Source of the DNA: CAYMSF01 sp964542255
GTDB lineage: Bacteria > Verrucomicrobiota > Lentisphaeria > Victivallales > Victivallaceae
DNA: 7,454 bases
Assembly (NCBI GenBank): GCA_964542255.1
Contig: CAZITV010000117.1
Span: forward strand, 1 to 7,454
Direction: 5' to 3'
Positions 1 to 5,411 of the stretch are shown here, piece by piece. Each line of letters begins with the position of its first letter. Within the stretch, counting starts at the first letter, position 1. Both the position numbers and the translations under genes were made by a program. The notes under the pieces were generated by a model, which was given only the letters and a program-made list of their open reading frames with translations, was not told the origin of the DNA and searched no databases.

Positions 1-310
1 TTTTGATGTTGAATACTTGAGTACATACGTGCATGCCGGTGGTGCAGTTGGAAACGGCAAGGGCATGTTTGACCCCGCACATCGCGGCAAATTTCTTTTG
101 AAACTCCGCGGTACGCGGTCCCATCGTCAGTGTGTCCTGTTTCATCGCGGCGATTACGGCGTCTTCCTCTTCTTTGCCGTAGATGGTGCCCATGAATGAG
201 TACGGCACTTTGAGTTTGATGCCGTCATTGGTGGCGTACGAACTGGTGATACCGCCGTCGGTTTCACCCCCGCTGATGTGTTTCTTGTCAATAGCTTTCT
301 CTGTGGTCAT
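1..310 (-). CDS. DegT/DnrJ/EryC1-type PLP aminotransferase, N-terminal part (cut by window start)
   Basis: The reading frame opens with ATG at 310-308 and stays open to base 1, giving 103 residues; the C-terminal two thirds lie outside the window. A GGAG ribosome site at 317-320 sits 6 bases before the ATG, so this start is well supported. After about 30 variable residues comes the family's N-terminal signature: VPYSFMG, then an acidic helix (EEEDAVIAAM), then TMGPRTAEFQKKFAAMCGV, then AVSNCTTGMHV. These match the usual pattern 'E...V...l..G...GP...EFE..FA...G......SNGTAAL'. The catalytic lysine lies beyond the edge. Known members transfer an amino group from glutamate or glutamine to a keto-sugar or keto-cyclitol using pyridoxal phosphate in the cytoplasm. 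It follows the cyclase gene by 31 bases and is probably the third gene of the creatininase operon. It appears to be a paralogue of the gene at 6330-7454. Substrate unknown. Confidence 0.85.
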   Translation of the reverse strand, partial: MTTEKAIDKKHISGGETDGGITSSYATNDGIKLKVPYSFMGTIYGKEEEDAVIAAMKQDTLTMGPRTAEFQKKFAAMCGVKHALAVSNCTTGMHVCTQVFNIK

Positions 311-341
311 TTTTGGCTCCTTATTTTAGTGAAAATGAAAA

Positions 342-980
342 TTATAGGTTAATTTCGGCAATTAGCCGGCATGGTATTTGAGTAATACCGCGTATCGGCA
401 GGAACATTATGGTTAATTTGACTTCAGCCGTGTCCAGTTGATGCAAATTGACCGGCTGGCAAACCGTGGCAACCCCGGCGCGGAACAGCCGTAAAAAGAC
501 ACCCAGTAGCGCAGTGCTTTCATAAATATCGGACACCAGCAGCGTGATGCCTTGTTCGATAATCCACACGACCGCGTCTGTATCTAAAAAAACAGTGCGT
601 TCATCAATATCATTTGGCTGAAGGTTCCCCAGTGCGTTGATAATCAGCGCATCGCCAGGTTGCAGTGTCACCGGACAATTTTGCTGCAATTCTGCTGCGC
701 TGACGCCACCGGAATTGGTTTTCCGGTTGAGGCGGATAACTACCGCACGTTGCCGGTACATTTTATTGATCGGATAGTTATACGCGTCCTGACCATCATC
801 GGTTTCAACGATGTGTCCGGGAAAGTCAATATAAGTTCCTACCATTGAACTCATCTGTAGTTGGTGTACGATGCCGGTGTATTCAACCCCCGGCGAGCGC
901 AGGGAGATGGTTTCGCTCGAGGTGGCGAAAAGCTCTTTTGGCGTCATCGCCGGTTCAAAAGTTAAATCAATTAATTTCAT
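342..980 (-). CDS. Cyclase-family (kynurenine-formamidase-like) protein with altered metal site
   Basis: The protein is 212 residues, close to the usual 200-220 of the cyclase/KynB fold. The opening MKLIDLTFEP fits the family's first strand ('xxxDLThp'). The signature HxGTHxDxPxH is recognisable at residues 46-56 but reads MVGTYIDFPGH: the first two histidines are Met46 and Tyr50, while Asp52 and His56 remain. The C-terminal PVNLHQLD and FLPIRGITQIPCRLIAEI match the family's closing 'NLxxL...lPl...g...PvRa' segment, but the glutamate that normally binds metal there seems to be Cys. Family members hydrolyse amides or lactones with one or two divalent metals; with this site a normal mechanism is doubtful, so it may be a non-catalytic partner or a changed activity. 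The ATG lies 4 bases after the creatininase stop and has no clear Shine-Dalgarno sequence, so translation is probably coupled to the upstream gene. No signal peptide is seen. Confidence 0.8.
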   Translation of the reverse strand: MKLIDLTFEPAMTPKELFATSSETISLRSPGVEYTGIVHQLQMSSMVGTYIDFPGHIVETDDGQDAYNYPINKMYRQRAVVIRLNRKTNSGGVSAAELQQNCPVTLQPGDALIINALGNLQPNDIDERTVFLDTDAVVWIIEQGITLLVSDIYESTALLGVFLRLFRAGVATVCQPVNLHQLDTAEVKLTIMFLPIRGITQIPCRLIAEINL

Positions 981-984
981 AACA

Positions 985-1836
985 TTACAACGATAATATT
1001 TTCAGTTTATCTGCATTGATGATTTCAATACTGCGGTTTTGGCGCCGATTTTTATTTGCCGTTGCGATGGCTTTGCTGAGCTCTCGTTTTGCATTTTTAA
1101 GAATTTCCGCGGTGATTTTTTCGCCAGTTGCGACCGTGGCCTTCGCCGGATACCCCATCACGCCAACTTTTACCTCTGCCCGCTGCTCGGTAAAAACAAT
1201 CTCATCTTTGCTGCCGCTTAGCGAAGAACGTTTTTGGAACGAGTCGGGGTCATCGCGCAGCATCGCTGCGACAGCCGCTTTATCCACGACAATTTTGTCC
1301 CGCACCGCTTCCGGCGTCCAGTATTTAATTAACGAAGTTTCCGCTTCCGCTGCATGATAATCCTGCGTTTTGAATAATTTTAACCAGGTTGGGGAAAAAT
1401 TCCATAACTGCGGCATCATAATCAAAATATCACGCAGTGCCGGATTGAGCCATTTTAATATCCGCAGCGATTCTTTTAGATGACACAGGCTTTCACTCCC
1501 GCCGTGACCAGGGAGAATAATAATATTCTTAAAACCCTGCAGCGCCAGCGATTCGATAATCTCGCCTATCATATTGGCAAAAGTATTCGGCTTAATATTA
1601 ATCGTCCCTGTCAACATCCCGCCGGAAAAACAATAATTAACCGTCGGTGCAACCAGACAGTTTAACGCCTCCGCCAGCTTTTCACCCATAATCCCGGCAT
1701 TCCGAATATCGGTGTCCAACGGCAGGTGATACCCGTGCTGCTCCACTACTCCGTAAGGCAGAATAATCGTTTGATTGCTCTGCAGATATTGTTCCAACTC
1801 CAAAACTGTCAATTCACCCAGTTTTACCGTTTTCAT
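985..1836 (-). CDS. Creatininase-family metal-dependent amidohydrolase
   Basis: The protein has 283 residues, slightly longer than the usual 240-270. The family's metal motifs are intact: ILPYGVVEQHGYHLPLDTD at about residues 25-43 (Glu32, His34, Asp43), LPGHGGSES at 108-116 (His111) and HAAEAETS at 161-168 (Glu166). Known members (creatinine amidohydrolase, the FAPy deformylase of flavin and deazaflavin synthesis, MftE) cleave a C-N bond in cyclic amides, formamides or peptides with zinc, manganese or iron in the cytoplasm. The true substrate here is not deducible. The ATG at 1836 follows a GGGG at 1842-1845 with a 5-base gap, a moderate ribosome site. It is the first gene of the leftward operon, driven by the promoter at 1914-1942, and is tightly joined to the cyclase gene. 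The last 30 or so residues are basic and family-atypical. The pairing with aminotransferase and acyltransferase genes suggests an amide derived from an amino sugar. Confidence 0.9.
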   Translation of the reverse strand: MKTVKLGELTVLELEQYLQSNQTIILPYGVVEQHGYHLPLDTDIRNAGIMGEKLAEALNCLVAPTVNYCFSGGMLTGTINIKPNTFANMIGEIIESLALQGFKNIIILPGHGGSESLCHLKESLRILKWLNPALRDILIMMPQLWNFSPTWLKLFKTQDYHAAEAETSLIKYWTPEAVRDKIVVDKAAVAAMLRDDPDSFQKRSSLSGSKDEIVFTEQRAEVKVGVMGYPAKATVATGEKITAEILKNAKRELSKAIATANKNRRQNRSIEIINADKLKILSL

Positions 1837-1878
1837 CGCAACCCCGCAAATTAATTATGAAAATAGACACAAATAACC

Positions 1879-1899
1879 AATTTTAATAATAGTAAAATT
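1879..1899. repeat. 21-bp inverted repeat in the creatininase leader
   Basis: AATTTTA at 1879-1885 is perfectly inverted by TAAAATT at 1893-1899 around a 7-base centre. It lies about 8-28 bases downstream of the inferred leftward transcription start. It overlaps a 9-of-10 match (1882-1891) to the half-site TTTAATACTA seen in the large dyad at 1969-2014. It could be a further repressor site, or a weak hairpin in the leader RNA. The region is so AT-rich that a 7-bp repeat can arise by chance. Confidence 0.3.
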
Positions 1900-1913
1900 A
1901 ACTCATAATATTA

Positions 1914-1942
1914 AGTATAACAATTATTTTTACTTTTTTCAA
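1914..1942 (-). promoter_or_regulatory. Sigma70-type promoter for the leftward creatininase operon
   Basis: Read on the minus strand, TTGAAA (complement of 1937-1942) and TATACT (complement of 1914-1919) are separated by exactly 17 bases; each matches its consensus at five of six positions. Transcription would start near 1907 and give a leader of about 70 bases before the ATG at 1836. The -35 box is overlapped by TTCAATACTA (1938-1947), a 9-of-10 copy of the half-site in the large dyad to the right. A 12-bp perfect palindrome, TATTTATAAATA, lies just upstream at 1946-1957. Binding of the ROK protein here would block RNA polymerase, which is inference. Confidence 0.6.
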
Positions 1943-1967
1943 TACTATTTATAAATATTTTATTGAT

Positions 1968-1996
1968 TTATTTAATACTAAAATGTATTATATAAT
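1968..1996 (+). promoter_or_regulatory. Promoter for the ROK gene: perfect TATAAT, weak -35
   Basis: A perfect TATAAT at 1991-1996 lies 40 bases before the preferred GTG start of the ROK gene. At the ideal 17-base spacing the -35 hexamer is TTATTT (1968-1973), a poor match; TTGATT at 1963-1968 is better but 22 bases away. The inferred start point near 2003 leaves a leader of about 34 bases. The -10 box forms half of a 14-bp palindrome, so it sits in the middle of the proposed operator. Confidence 0.5.
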
Positions 1997-2014
1997 ACGA
2001 ATCAGTATTAAATA
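1969..2014. promoter_or_regulatory. 46-bp nested dyad, probable ROK operator
   Basis: The outer arms TATTTAATACT (1969-1979) and AGTATTAAATA (2004-2014) are exact reverse complements. The inner block GTATTATATAATAC (1985-1998) is a perfect palindrome. Both share the same centre, between 1991 and 1992, and 19 of the 23 possible pairs match. ROK repressors bind as symmetric oligomers to long AT-rich dyads near their own gene. This one covers the TATAAT of the rok promoter, which suggests autorepression. The inferred transcript starts near 2003, so the left arm would not be in the RNA; this favours a DNA site over an RNA hairpin. Confidence 0.6.
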
Positions 2015-2020
2015 TAGCGA

Positions 2021-2025
2021 TAAGG
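2021..2025 (+). promoter_or_regulatory. Ribosome binding site supporting the GTG start at 2037
   Basis: TAAGG at 2021-2025 stands 11 bases before GTG at 2037, a slightly long but usable gap. The in-frame ATG at 1983 has only AT-rich sequence before it and no purine-rich site, and it lies upstream of the TATAAT box. This supports GTG at 2037 as the true start. Confidence 0.5.
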
Positions 2026-2036
2026 CATGTTTTGCA

Positions 2037-3218
2037 GTGAATAAAAAAGAGTATATCAAGCGGGAGGTGCTGCGTTGGCTTAGCCGTGACGGGCGGTTGA
2101 CGCGGGCGGAATTTATTCGTGAGACTGGGGAACGGGCGGCGACGGTGTTTGAAGTTGTTGACCGTTTAAAAGTGGCGGGGATAATTGCGGAGCAGGAACG
2201 CAAGAGCAAAAGAACGGGACGGGTATCGCCGGAAATAACTTTTAACGGTGATTATTTGTGGATTATGGGGCTGGATTTTCAATTTGATAAGACAATAGGG
2301 GTGGTCACTAATTTAAATGGCGTGCAAATTGCGGCAGCAGAAATCGCCGCCGGCCAGCGCAATGGTATCGAATGCGCTTTGCGGGAAATTACCGCGGTGT
2401 TTCAGCAGTTGCGGGAAGAATTAGGTGAAAACTGGCAACGGGTCAAGGCGGTTGGCTTTGCCGATCCGGGTCTGGTTGATATAAAGCGCGGAATCTCTTT
2501 GAAAGCGGTCAATATCAACGGCTGGGAAAATTTTGATACGGCCGGCTGGCTGCGGCAAGTGACTGGGATTGACAACGTTTTGGTCTATCCAGAAACCTTG
2601 GTCAGCACTTATATGGAATATCATACGCGTTTGCCAGGTGCTCCAGCTAGTTTATTCAGGCTGAATACCGGCATCGGAATCGGTGGCGGATTTATCAAGG
2701 ATGGCAAATTATTTATTGGTGACTCCTGTAACGCCATGGAAATCGGACATTTAGTGATTCAGCCGGAAGGACCGTTGTGTCAATGCGGAAACCGCGGCTG
2801 TCTGGAGGCTGTTGCCGGGGAATCCGGTATCCGGCGGCGGATAATAGATTTAATTGCGAATGGCGTGAATACTGAATTAAACGCCGCGTCCTTTAGTCTG
2901 GACAATTTTTGCACCTTGGCGCAAACCGACCGGGCGGCGCGGCTGCTGGCGCATGAACTCAGCAAAAAAATAAGCAGCGCGCTTTGTACCGTGGTTACCC
3001 TGCTTAATCCGATGATGATTGTTATCGGTGGCGAATTGTCTGGATTGGGCGATATTCTGCTGCAAACCATTCGGCATGATTTATCGCTGCAATGCTTGCC
3101 GCATAGTGTGGCTAATCTCACCATCACCATTTCCACCCTGGATAAATATGCCCCGGCGCTCGGCGTGACCAAAATTATCAAAGAGGAAATGATTATTAAC
3201 GGTAAATATAATTTTTAA
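2037..3218 (+). CDS. ROK-family transcriptional repressor (winged HTH plus sugar-binding ROK domain)
   Basis: From GTG 2037 the protein has 393 residues, the normal length of NagC/Mlc/XylR-type repressors. Residues about 5-60 form a winged helix-turn-helix (REVLRWLSRDGRLTRAEF, then ETGERAATVFEVVDRLKVAG). The ROK domain follows, with GLDF at its first strand, LNTGIGIGGG, and the zinc-binding signature MEIGHLVIQPEGPLCQCGN: Glu235, His238, Cys248, Cys250 and Cys255 are all present. Where ROK kinases carry Asn-Asp as catalytic pair, this protein has Pro-Glu (VYPETL, Glu186), so it is a regulator and not a sugar kinase. Known relatives release DNA when a sugar or sugar phosphate binds. An alternative ATG at 1983 would add 18 residues unlike the family, has no ribosome site and lies inside the promoter, so I reject it. 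It shares an intergenic region with the divergent creatininase operon and probably controls both directions. The effector is unknown. Confidence 0.9.
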   Translation: MNKKEYIKREVLRWLSRDGRLTRAEFIRETGERAATVFEVVDRLKVAGIIAEQERKSKRTGRVSPEITFNGDYLWIMGLDFQFDKTIGVVTNLNGVQIAAAEIAAGQRNGIECALREITAVFQQLREELGENWQRVKAVGFADPGLVDIKRGISLKAVNINGWENFDTAGWLRQVTGIDNVLVYPETLVSTYMEYHTRLPGAPASLFRLNTGIGIGGGFIKDGKLFIGDSCNAMEIGHLVIQPEGPLCQCGNRGCLEAVAGESGIRRRIIDLIANGVNTELNAASFSLDNFCTLAQTDRAARLLAHELSKKISSALCTVVTLLNPMMIVIGGELSGLGDILLQTIRHDLSLQCLPHSVANLTITISTLDKYAPALGVTKIIKEEMIINGKYNF

Positions 3219-3238
3219 CATCAGCACGGAGTCAAACA

Positions 3239-4675
3239 ATGAATAAGAATAAAATAAAAGCTGAACTGTCAGCTTTAGGAATCAAAACTGGAGATATTAT
3301 TTTGCTGCACAGCTCGTTGAGCAGCCTCTGCAGCGTTGACGGCGGCGCCACGGCAGTGGTCGCGGCTTTTCTCGAAGTGCTGGGCAAAACCGGAACACTG
3401 GTGGTGCCGGTTTTTGGCGACCTTGGTATCATTACTCAAATAGTGCGTACTCATCCGCAGGCAGTGATTAGCGATTGCCCCAAAGGCACGGTTGCCGCGA
3501 TTGGCGCCGCTGCTAAACAAATATGTAAAAACCACGCTAAGGCTGATACCGTTCACGGAGAAGGGTCGCCGTATCTAAAAATTGCTGAACTAGGCGGTTA
3601 TGTTATGCTGCTTGGCGTTGACCAGGACCGCAATACCACGATGCATTCAGTCGAAGCACTGCTGCAACTGCCATACTTAAGTGCTGTTACAGACTTTATT
3701 CCATGCGGAAAAAAACGAATCAAAAAAACGTGGCAATATTATCCCGGACCACATCGTGATTTTATCGGCTTAGATAAAATATTGCGAGATAGCGGCAAAA
3801 TGACTATGAACAACATTGGCAGTGCTGTCGCCAGATTGATTAAATCACAGGATTTAATTGACCTGATGCTTGAGCAGGGCCGCCGTAATCCGGCATTTTG
3901 TTTGTGCGGCAACCCCGAATGCGCCGATTGCGTCGCGCAGCGCGCGGCAATCTTCCGGGCTGAAATGAGCAAAGAGGCGTTTAAGTTGTCGGCATCTTCC
4001 GCTTTAGCGGGTAAATATATTCCGGAAATAATTGATAATTTAAATTCCGCGGGGATTGAATATATTGAGCTTGATTATATCCAAGGAGTTCCGGCACATT
4101 TGCTGCCTGAAGCAAAATTTACTGCCGCAGTACGGGAATTGGCGGATAATAATATCAAAATTTCCGGGCTGAGATTGCCGGGAATGCCCGCAGAACTTAG
4201 CTCCATCGTGGCGCGGCTTAACGCCGCCGGAATTAACCGGATCATGATGCCGATTGACGCTAATCCCGGCAAATTAGCTAAAACGGTTCCAGCACATATC
4301 AAACTTTCATTGTATAACGCCGCCGTGAGCGGTAAATGTGCAGCAGCGGCAATGCAGCAACTTTATGCGGAAAAAATTTACCACTGCTTTACTTTCAATG
4401 CAGCAAACTTCGCAGCCTGTGGTGAAAAACCGTTTCTTGTCACCTACCGTGAAGGTAAATTTGTCAAATACATTGACCAACTCGATATTGCTGATGCAGC
4501 CTTCAACGGAATGCCGGCCGGATTGGCACGCGGTAATGCTGAATTGAAAGAGTTGATTTCAATATTGCGCTGCCGCAACTTTAATGGATTTATGACGCTG
4601 TCCGCCTCAAACCGCCAGGTCGGCAATCTAAGCCATGCTGTCGCCGCCTTTAAGCAAATGTTGAACGAGATTTAG
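3239..4675 (+). CDS. Fusion protein: AAC(3)-type acyltransferase with C-terminal xylose-isomerase-like TIM barrel
   Basis: The ATG at 3239 has GGAG 7 bases upstream (3228-3231) and follows the ROK stop by 20 bases, so the two genes are likely co-transcribed. At 478 residues it is about 200 longer than ordinary AAC(3) proteins. Residues 1-215 show that fold: ILLHSSLSSL (His24), TGTLVVPVFG, a VRTHP segment, VHGEGSPYLKIAELGG (His106), MLLGVD, and NTTMHSVEAL, in which His136 and Glu139 fit the family's catalytic region. A cysteine cluster, CLCGNPECADC (Cys221, 223, 228, 231), could bind zinc at the junction. Residues 245-478 resemble IolE-type sugar isomerases: IIDNLNSAGIEYIELDY, NAANFAACGEKPF, and an RGNAELKELISILRCRNFNG segment. 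There the expected metal ligands appear replaced (Asn387 for Asp, DQLD for HxKD, Ser455 for Glu). AAC(3)-type enzymes acetylate amines with acetyl-CoA; a metabolic amino sugar is more likely here than an antibiotic. The second domain may only bind substrate. Confidence 0.8.
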   Translation: MNKNKIKAELSALGIKTGDIILLHSSLSSLCSVDGGATAVVAAFLEVLGKTGTLVVPVFGDLGIITQIVRTHPQAVISDCPKGTVAAIGAAAKQICKNHAKADTVHGEGSPYLKIAELGGYVMLLGVDQDRNTTMHSVEALLQLPYLSAVTDFIPCGKKRIKKTWQYYPGPHRDFIGLDKILRDSGKMTMNNIGSAVARLIKSQDLIDLMLEQGRRNPAFCLCGNPECADCVAQRAAIFRAEMSKEAFKLSASSALAGKYIPEIIDNLNSAGIEYIELDYIQGVPAHLLPEAKFTAAVRELADNNIKISGLRLPGMPAELSSIVARLNAAGINRIMMPIDANPGKLAKTVPAHIKLSLYNAAVSGKCAAAAMQQLYAEKIYHCFTFNAANFAACGEKPFLVTYREGKFVKYIDQLDIADAAFNGMPAGLARGNAELKELISILRCRNFNGFMTLSASNRQVGNLSHAVAAFKQMLNEI

Positions 4676-4706
4676 AATTTTCTTAATAACGGTTTTCTAT
4701 TCCGGC

Positions 4707-4725
4707 AACTGCCAATTTTGCAGTT
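4707..4725. terminator. Small hairpin between converging genes, possible weak terminator
   Basis: AACTGC (4707-4712) and GCAGTT (4720-4725) form a perfect 6-bp stem with a 7-base loop in the 57-base gap between the stop codons of the acyltransferase fusion (4675) and the jelly-roll gene (4733). No run of T follows it on either strand, so it does not meet the standard for an intrinsic terminator. Its placement between two converging genes is its only other support. Confidence 0.25.
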
Positions 4726-4732
4726 CATTGTT

Positions 4733-5353
4733 TCAGACAGTAGATGCGTATGTTTCCTCGACCGCCTGCCATTTGGGGCGATAGACATTAAGGTTGCGGT
4801 AAGCGGCATGGGACTGATAGACCCCGAAGCCGAAGTGTCCACTATGTGCGTCTGGCAGCGTATTGGGGTCAATCAATTCAAAGACGACACTGCCGTTGAC
4901 GGCGATGAAATGGTGATTGCTGACTACTCCGCTGACAATATGATACCATTGATCTGTGGCGACAGGACAAGCACTGCTCGTGGCGGAGAGGGAAAAATCC
5001 GGTACGGATTCGATGCCGGTTAAATTGCGGAACCAGCCGCCCAGTGCAGCCAAATAGCCTCTGCCCCACGGATTTCCCTCCAAACTGGTGCGGTACCACC
5101 ACACGATGTCATGATTGGACGGAGCGATTAGTTTAGCGTCGAACTCCATTATCATATCGCCTGAATAAGCGGTTTTATAGAAGATTTGTCCGTGGGTATC
5201 GAGTTCCGGGCCGCCAACGATACTATTGCCATTAGCGCTCCATTTTGGTGTGCCGACCACGATCCAATCATCGAGTTTGAAACTTTTAAATTCGTGTAAA
5301 CGCGTTGAATTGTTTAACTCAATAATTTTGCCGAGCAATCTGATGTTATTCAC
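4733..5353 (-). CDS. Concanavalin-like jelly-roll protein (DUF1961/DUF1080-like), cytoplasmic
   Basis: The protein has 206 residues and starts at GTG 5353; an in-frame TAA 24 bases upstream and no nearby ATG leave this the best start. It has no signal peptide or membrane segment. Alternating beta strands are visible: a DDWIVVGTPKW segment, GQIFYKTAYSGDMIMEFDAKL at 55-75, DIVWWYRTS at 82-90, WYHIVSGVVSNHHFIAVNG at 136-154 and GHFGFGVYQSHAAYRNLNVYRP at 172-193. The 'damage-type' order (frame strand, EFD strand, W-Y, vNG, FG-x-G, YRNLxVY) matches the LamG-like sandwich of sugar-processing families such as YesU (DUF1961) and DUF1080. Members bind or cleave carbohydrates, though many lack a proven activity. 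It is the last gene of the right-hand minus-strand block, 58 bases after the oxidoreductase, so it likely handles the same substrate. The family assignment is from strand pattern and is tentative. Confidence 0.65.
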   Translation of the reverse strand: MNNIRLLGKIIELNNSTRLHEFKSFKLDDWIVVGTPKWSANGNSIVGGPELDTHGQIFYKTAYSGDMIMEFDAKLIAPSNHDIVWWYRTSLEGNPWGRGYLAALGGWFRNLTGIESVPDFSLSATSSACPVATDQWYHIVSGVVSNHHFIAVNGSVVFELIDPNTLPDAHSGHFGFGVYQSHAAYRNLNVYRPKWQAVEETYASTV

Positions 5354-5364
5354 GGAGCGATAGT

Positions 5365-5370
5365 TCCTTT
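5365..5370 (-). promoter_or_regulatory. Ribosome binding site for the GTG-start jelly-roll gene
   Basis: On the minus strand AAAGGA (complement of 5365-5370) lies 11 bases before GTG 5353. It is the only purine-rich site in the short stretch between the upstream in-frame TAA and the coding region, so it decides the non-ATG start. The same 11-base gap is seen for the GTG start of the ROK gene. Confidence 0.5.
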
Positions 5371-5411
5371 GATTTTAAAATTATAAAAGCGGTTAATCTC
5401 CTCATTCTAGA

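Noticed and set aside
342..980. Cyclase gene as a decayed pseudogene
   Set aside because: The frame is full length, ends normally and keeps both terminal family segments; substitutions are confined to metal-site positions.
1016..1357. 113-codon open frame on the plus strand inside the creatininase gene
   Set aside because: It is the antisense shadow of a gene with intact family motifs and its translation resembles no known protein.
2780..3181. 133-codon open frame on the minus strand inside the ROK gene
   Set aside because: It is antisense to the conserved zinc-site region, has no ribosome site, and its translation is Arg/Ser-rich without any family pattern.
2037..3218. ROK-family sugar kinase
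   Set aside because: It has an N-terminal winged helix, and the catalytic Asn-Asp pair of kinases is replaced by Pro-Glu.
3239..4675. Aminoglycoside resistance gene
   Set aside because: The fold is AAC(3)-type, but the extra barrel, the cysteine cluster and the sugar-control context point to a metabolic substrate. Calling it antibiotic resistance would overstate the evidence.
4718..5023. 101-codon open frame on the plus strand after the acyltransferase fusion
   Set aside because: It runs antisense through the jelly-roll gene, whose strand pattern is convincing, and it has no supporting ribosome site or domain.
5372..5381. 10-bp palindrome ATTTTAAAAT between the oxidoreductase and jelly-roll genes
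   Set aside because: It is a short A/T-only palindrome expected by chance, with no GC stem or T-run to make a terminator.
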